This document shows, in pieces, positions 5,902 to 7,111 of a DNA stretch of 7,111 bases. This stretch comes from Affinibrenneria salicis (GTDB lineage: Bacteria > Pseudomonadota > Gammaproteobacteria > Enterobacterales > Enterobacteriaceae): positions 1 through 7,111 of the forward strand of contig NZ_VYKJ01000033.1 in NCBI RefSeq assembly GCF_008710095.1. The letters run 5' to 3'. The translations under genes and the position numbers were made by a program. Position 1 is the stretch's first letter. Each line of letters begins with the position of its first letter. The notes under the pieces are model-generated. The model ran no database searches and was not told where the DNA came from. It saw nothing but the letters and a program-made list of their open reading frames with translations.

Positions 5902-5974
5902 CTAAAAATGGACGATACGTTACAGACTATGATTGGCCGTCTAGGCAAAGCAGATCTTGTCATTTTTATTGGGC
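5896..5974 (-). other. attC-like site with long imperfect stem
   Basis: On the - strand, GCCCAAT (inverse core, 5974-5968) and TAAAAATGACAAGAT face a right half whose complement reads GGCTAAC TAAAAATGGACGAT (5896-5916). The central 8 bp (TAAAAATG 5903-5910, CATTTTTA 5961-5968) match perfectly, with single extra bases on either side, as in attC stems. The right end is GTTAGCC, identical to the next site's core. The inverse core differs from RYYYAAC by one base. Length 79 bp is within the attC range. Confidence 0.6.
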
Positions 5975-6139
5975 AACAGCAACTCGTGTACAATTTAGGA
6001 ACCTAAAAAACTCCAGATTGGAGGACTGTCCGCCTTCAGCCGAAAGTGGTTGATCACCAAGGGTCGGAATCGGCCAAAAGCGGACCATTTGCTATATATT
6101 AACCTGCATCCTTACCCGAAAACGCTGCACCACACGACT
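5975..6139. other. 165-bp tail between the DUF4238-like gene and its attC-like site
   Basis: No gene is seen here. It contains a terminator-like hairpin (6005-6023, - strand). On the - strand TTGTAC (5996-5991), an 18-nt spacer and ATAAAA could be a weak sigma-70 promoter reading toward the 5564-5893 gene, which would give downstream cassettes a promoter. The promoter match is poor. Confidence 0.3.
6005..6023 (-). terminator. Rho-independent terminator of the DUF4238-like gene
   Basis: On the - strand CTCCA-ATC-TGGAG is followed directly by TTTTTT. The 5-bp stem with a 3-nt loop and a six-T tail lies about 117 bp after the stop of the DUF4238-like gene. The stem is short, so termination may be partial. 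Confidence 0.5.
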
Positions 6140-6973
6140 TCAGAGGGAGGCATTTCTCAATTTACGCTCCAGCAGGAAGTCCAGTGAGCGGTCTCTTGGC
6201 GGTATCCCGGGAATGTGACAAATCAAGGTGTCCATCGGGTTGTCTGGATCCTCATAGATCAAGTGTTCAGAGCAGGTAAAGGCCTCAATAAGACAGGGGC
6301 GCTCCGATTTATAGAACAGAGCGCCTTTTGAGTAAACCTGGACTGCGTGATTACAAGCCTCGACCTCCTCATTCGATAAAACAATTGAAGAAAGTCGAGG
6401 CTCCATCTGAAAGGAGGTTGGTCTACTGATGATGACGCTCATCATCGGTGTAATGGGAGCAATTATCTTAGGGCTGAGCGGAGGATGTCCAACACCCGTT
6501 ACGTTATTAAATAAGCCATCTCCATAAATAAACTCTTTTCCAGATGAGAAAAGAACTGCGAATTTAGCACGCTCCCTGATGTTGTCAGCAATCATCCGCT
6601 GTGACTGCCTCATGTTCAGTCCTATGAGTGCGTTTCTTTCAGGTGTTGGAAGCTCTCCCCTAAGGTGCTCTGCTATAGAAACAGACGCTTCTCTGTTCTT
6701 GGGACTGCGGACAACTAGGGAAACCACGCATTCGGTCAAATTCTTAAGCTGGGCATCTGTGTATGGTTGATGCACAAAGCGATCTCGCAAATCACGGTCA
6801 AACAGTTCTTGTTTAATAAGTCCACTCAGCCAGTCGATAACCGATGGGAAGTTGTTATCCGCCACATCAAATTCACTCTCAAAACTCATATCCCAGGGTG
6901 AGCTATCCGCAGAGTCGCGACTGAGCTTGATATGGTGCCCATTCCCGATCATACCGAGCTTTGCAGGTGGCAC
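6140..6973 (-). CDS. DUF4238-like protein, probably 5'-truncated by an insertion sequence
   Basis: The remaining 277 codons resemble the middle and end of DUF4238 proteins: a PAKLGMIGNGHH start like the family's 'sPk.ig...fY' region, a helical part with FPSVIDWLSGLI (42-53), then FIYGDG (148-153) and PLSPKIIAPITPMMSVII (165-182), the usual 'D..P ... P(L/I)(S/T)P' stretch. The N-terminal HxxPxxYLxxF motif of the family is missing. The GTG at 6973 has no ribosome site at proper distance (GGAG is about 17 nt off). The frame stays open upstream to a stop at 7036-7034 (CKRV and ARGGDGT precede the GTG) without any ATG. So the true start lay beyond the insertion. DUF4238 genes are frequent in islands and some are suspected of phage defence; function is unproven. 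Probably non-functional here unless the fragment is expressed. Confidence 0.65.
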   Translation of the reverse strand: MPPAKLGMIGNGHHIKLSRDSADSSPWDMSFESEFDVADNNFPSVIDWLSGLIKQELFDRDLRDRFVHQPYTDAQLKNLTECVVSLVVRSPKNREASVSIAEHLRGELPTPERNALIGLNMRQSQRMIADNIRERAKFAVLFSSGKEFIYGDGLFNNVTGVGHPPLSPKIIAPITPMMSVIISRPTSFQMEPRLSSIVLSNEEVEACNHAVQVYSKGALFYKSERPCLIEAFTCSEHLIYEDPDNPMDTLICHIPGIPPRDRSLDFLLERKLRNASL

Positions 6974-7010
6974 ACGTTTGCATGTGCCATCTCCCCCTCT
7001 GGCAGGATAG

Positions 7011-7040
7011 TTGACACCCCATACTGAAAATCTCTATGGG
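7011..7040 (+). promoter_or_regulatory. possible transposase promoter
   Basis: A perfect TTGACA -35 hexamer (7011-7016) is followed after 18 nt by TATGGG, a poor -10, upstream of the OrfA start. It may drive the transposase or only be the -35 half of a junction promoter. Confidence 0.35.
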
Positions 7041-7056
7041 GGCAACGGAGCCTGTT

Positions 7057-7111
7057 ATGAAACGTTATTCACCGGAACGTAAAGCCGCAGTTTTGGCCAA
7101 ATTACTGCCAC
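7057..7111 (+). CDS. transposase OrfA, N-terminal fragment (runs off the window)
   Basis: Eighteen codons are visible, MKRYSPERKAAVLAKLLP. This 'R-Y-S-P-E-R-K-A-A-V' opening precedes the helix-turn-helix in OrfA proteins of IS3-type and related elements. GGAG at 7047-7050 is 6 nt before the ATG. The remainder, including any OrfB with the DDE catalytic domain, is beyond the window, so the IS family is provisional. Confidence 0.7.
   Translation, partial: MKRYSPERKAAVLAKLLP

Larger units (their letters stand above)
7000..7111 (+). mobile_element. left end of an insertion sequence (IS3-like), cut by the window edge
   Basis: The last ~110 bases hold a non-coding lead and the first codons of a transposase OrfA. 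The exact terminal base is not resolved: TG dinucleotides near 6979, 6985 and 7000 are all candidates, and the right end is outside the window. The insertion explains why the DUF4238-like gene lacks its start. Confidence 0.55.

Noticed and set aside
5781..6053. + strand ORF crossing the 5' end of the 109-residue gene and the attC-like site
   Set aside because: It is antisense to the cassette gene and runs through the inverted repeat, with no ribosome site or domain.
6040..6060. TGGTTGATCACCA palindrome-like stretch
   Set aside because: It is short and isolated, with no gene start or partner element near it; it is likely chance.

Overview
The window looks like an accessory region of an enterobacterial (gamma-proteobacterial) chromosome. 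Codon use and GC content in the first 3 kb are moderate and enteric-like. The genus cannot be fixed from the sequence; a plant-associated or environmental enterobacterium is only a guess. No tRNA, rRNA, CRISPR array or integrase gene was found.

Left part (192-2976, + strand): an integrative and conjugative element (ICE) or genomic-island DNA-processing module. It has a ParA-type ATPase, a short ribbon-helix-helix-like protein and a complete MobH/TraI-type relaxase (HD-hydrolase-like N-terminal domain plus a TraI_2_C-like C-terminal domain). The three are tightly spaced on one strand and probably co-transcribed. The ATPase carries Arg where the ParA family has the nucleotide-binding Lys of the deviant Walker A box. 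A heptamer, GCATTCA, recurs five times in direct orientation around these genes. A perfect 12-bp inverted repeat straddles the 3' end of the relaxase gene.

Middle (3084-4137, + strand): a 73-codon unknown protein, then a 225-residue protein with one N-terminal membrane helix and a charged helical cytoplasmic part.

Right part (4152-6973, - strand): four unrelated small genes in one orientation. The intergaps behave like integron attC sites. The gap after the 5564-5893 gene is a near copy in layout and core of the aadA-type attC. The gap after the 4929-5483 gene has its stop codon inside the inverse core site. The gap after the DUF4238-like gene is an imperfect inverted repeat ending in the same core heptamer, GTTAGCC. 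I read this as a gene-cassette array without a visible integrase. Its cargo is an Abi_C/HEPN-like protein, two unrecognised proteins and a DUF4238-like protein, which is compatible with phage-defence cargo, although no function is proven.

Right edge (about 7000-7111): the start of an insertion sequence with the first codons of an OrfA-type transposase. It probably cut off the 5' end of the DUF4238-like gene.

Taken together, a conjugation module is followed by a cargo segment that appears to have been built by cassette capture and then trimmed by insertion events. The cargo genes are not an obvious single pathway.
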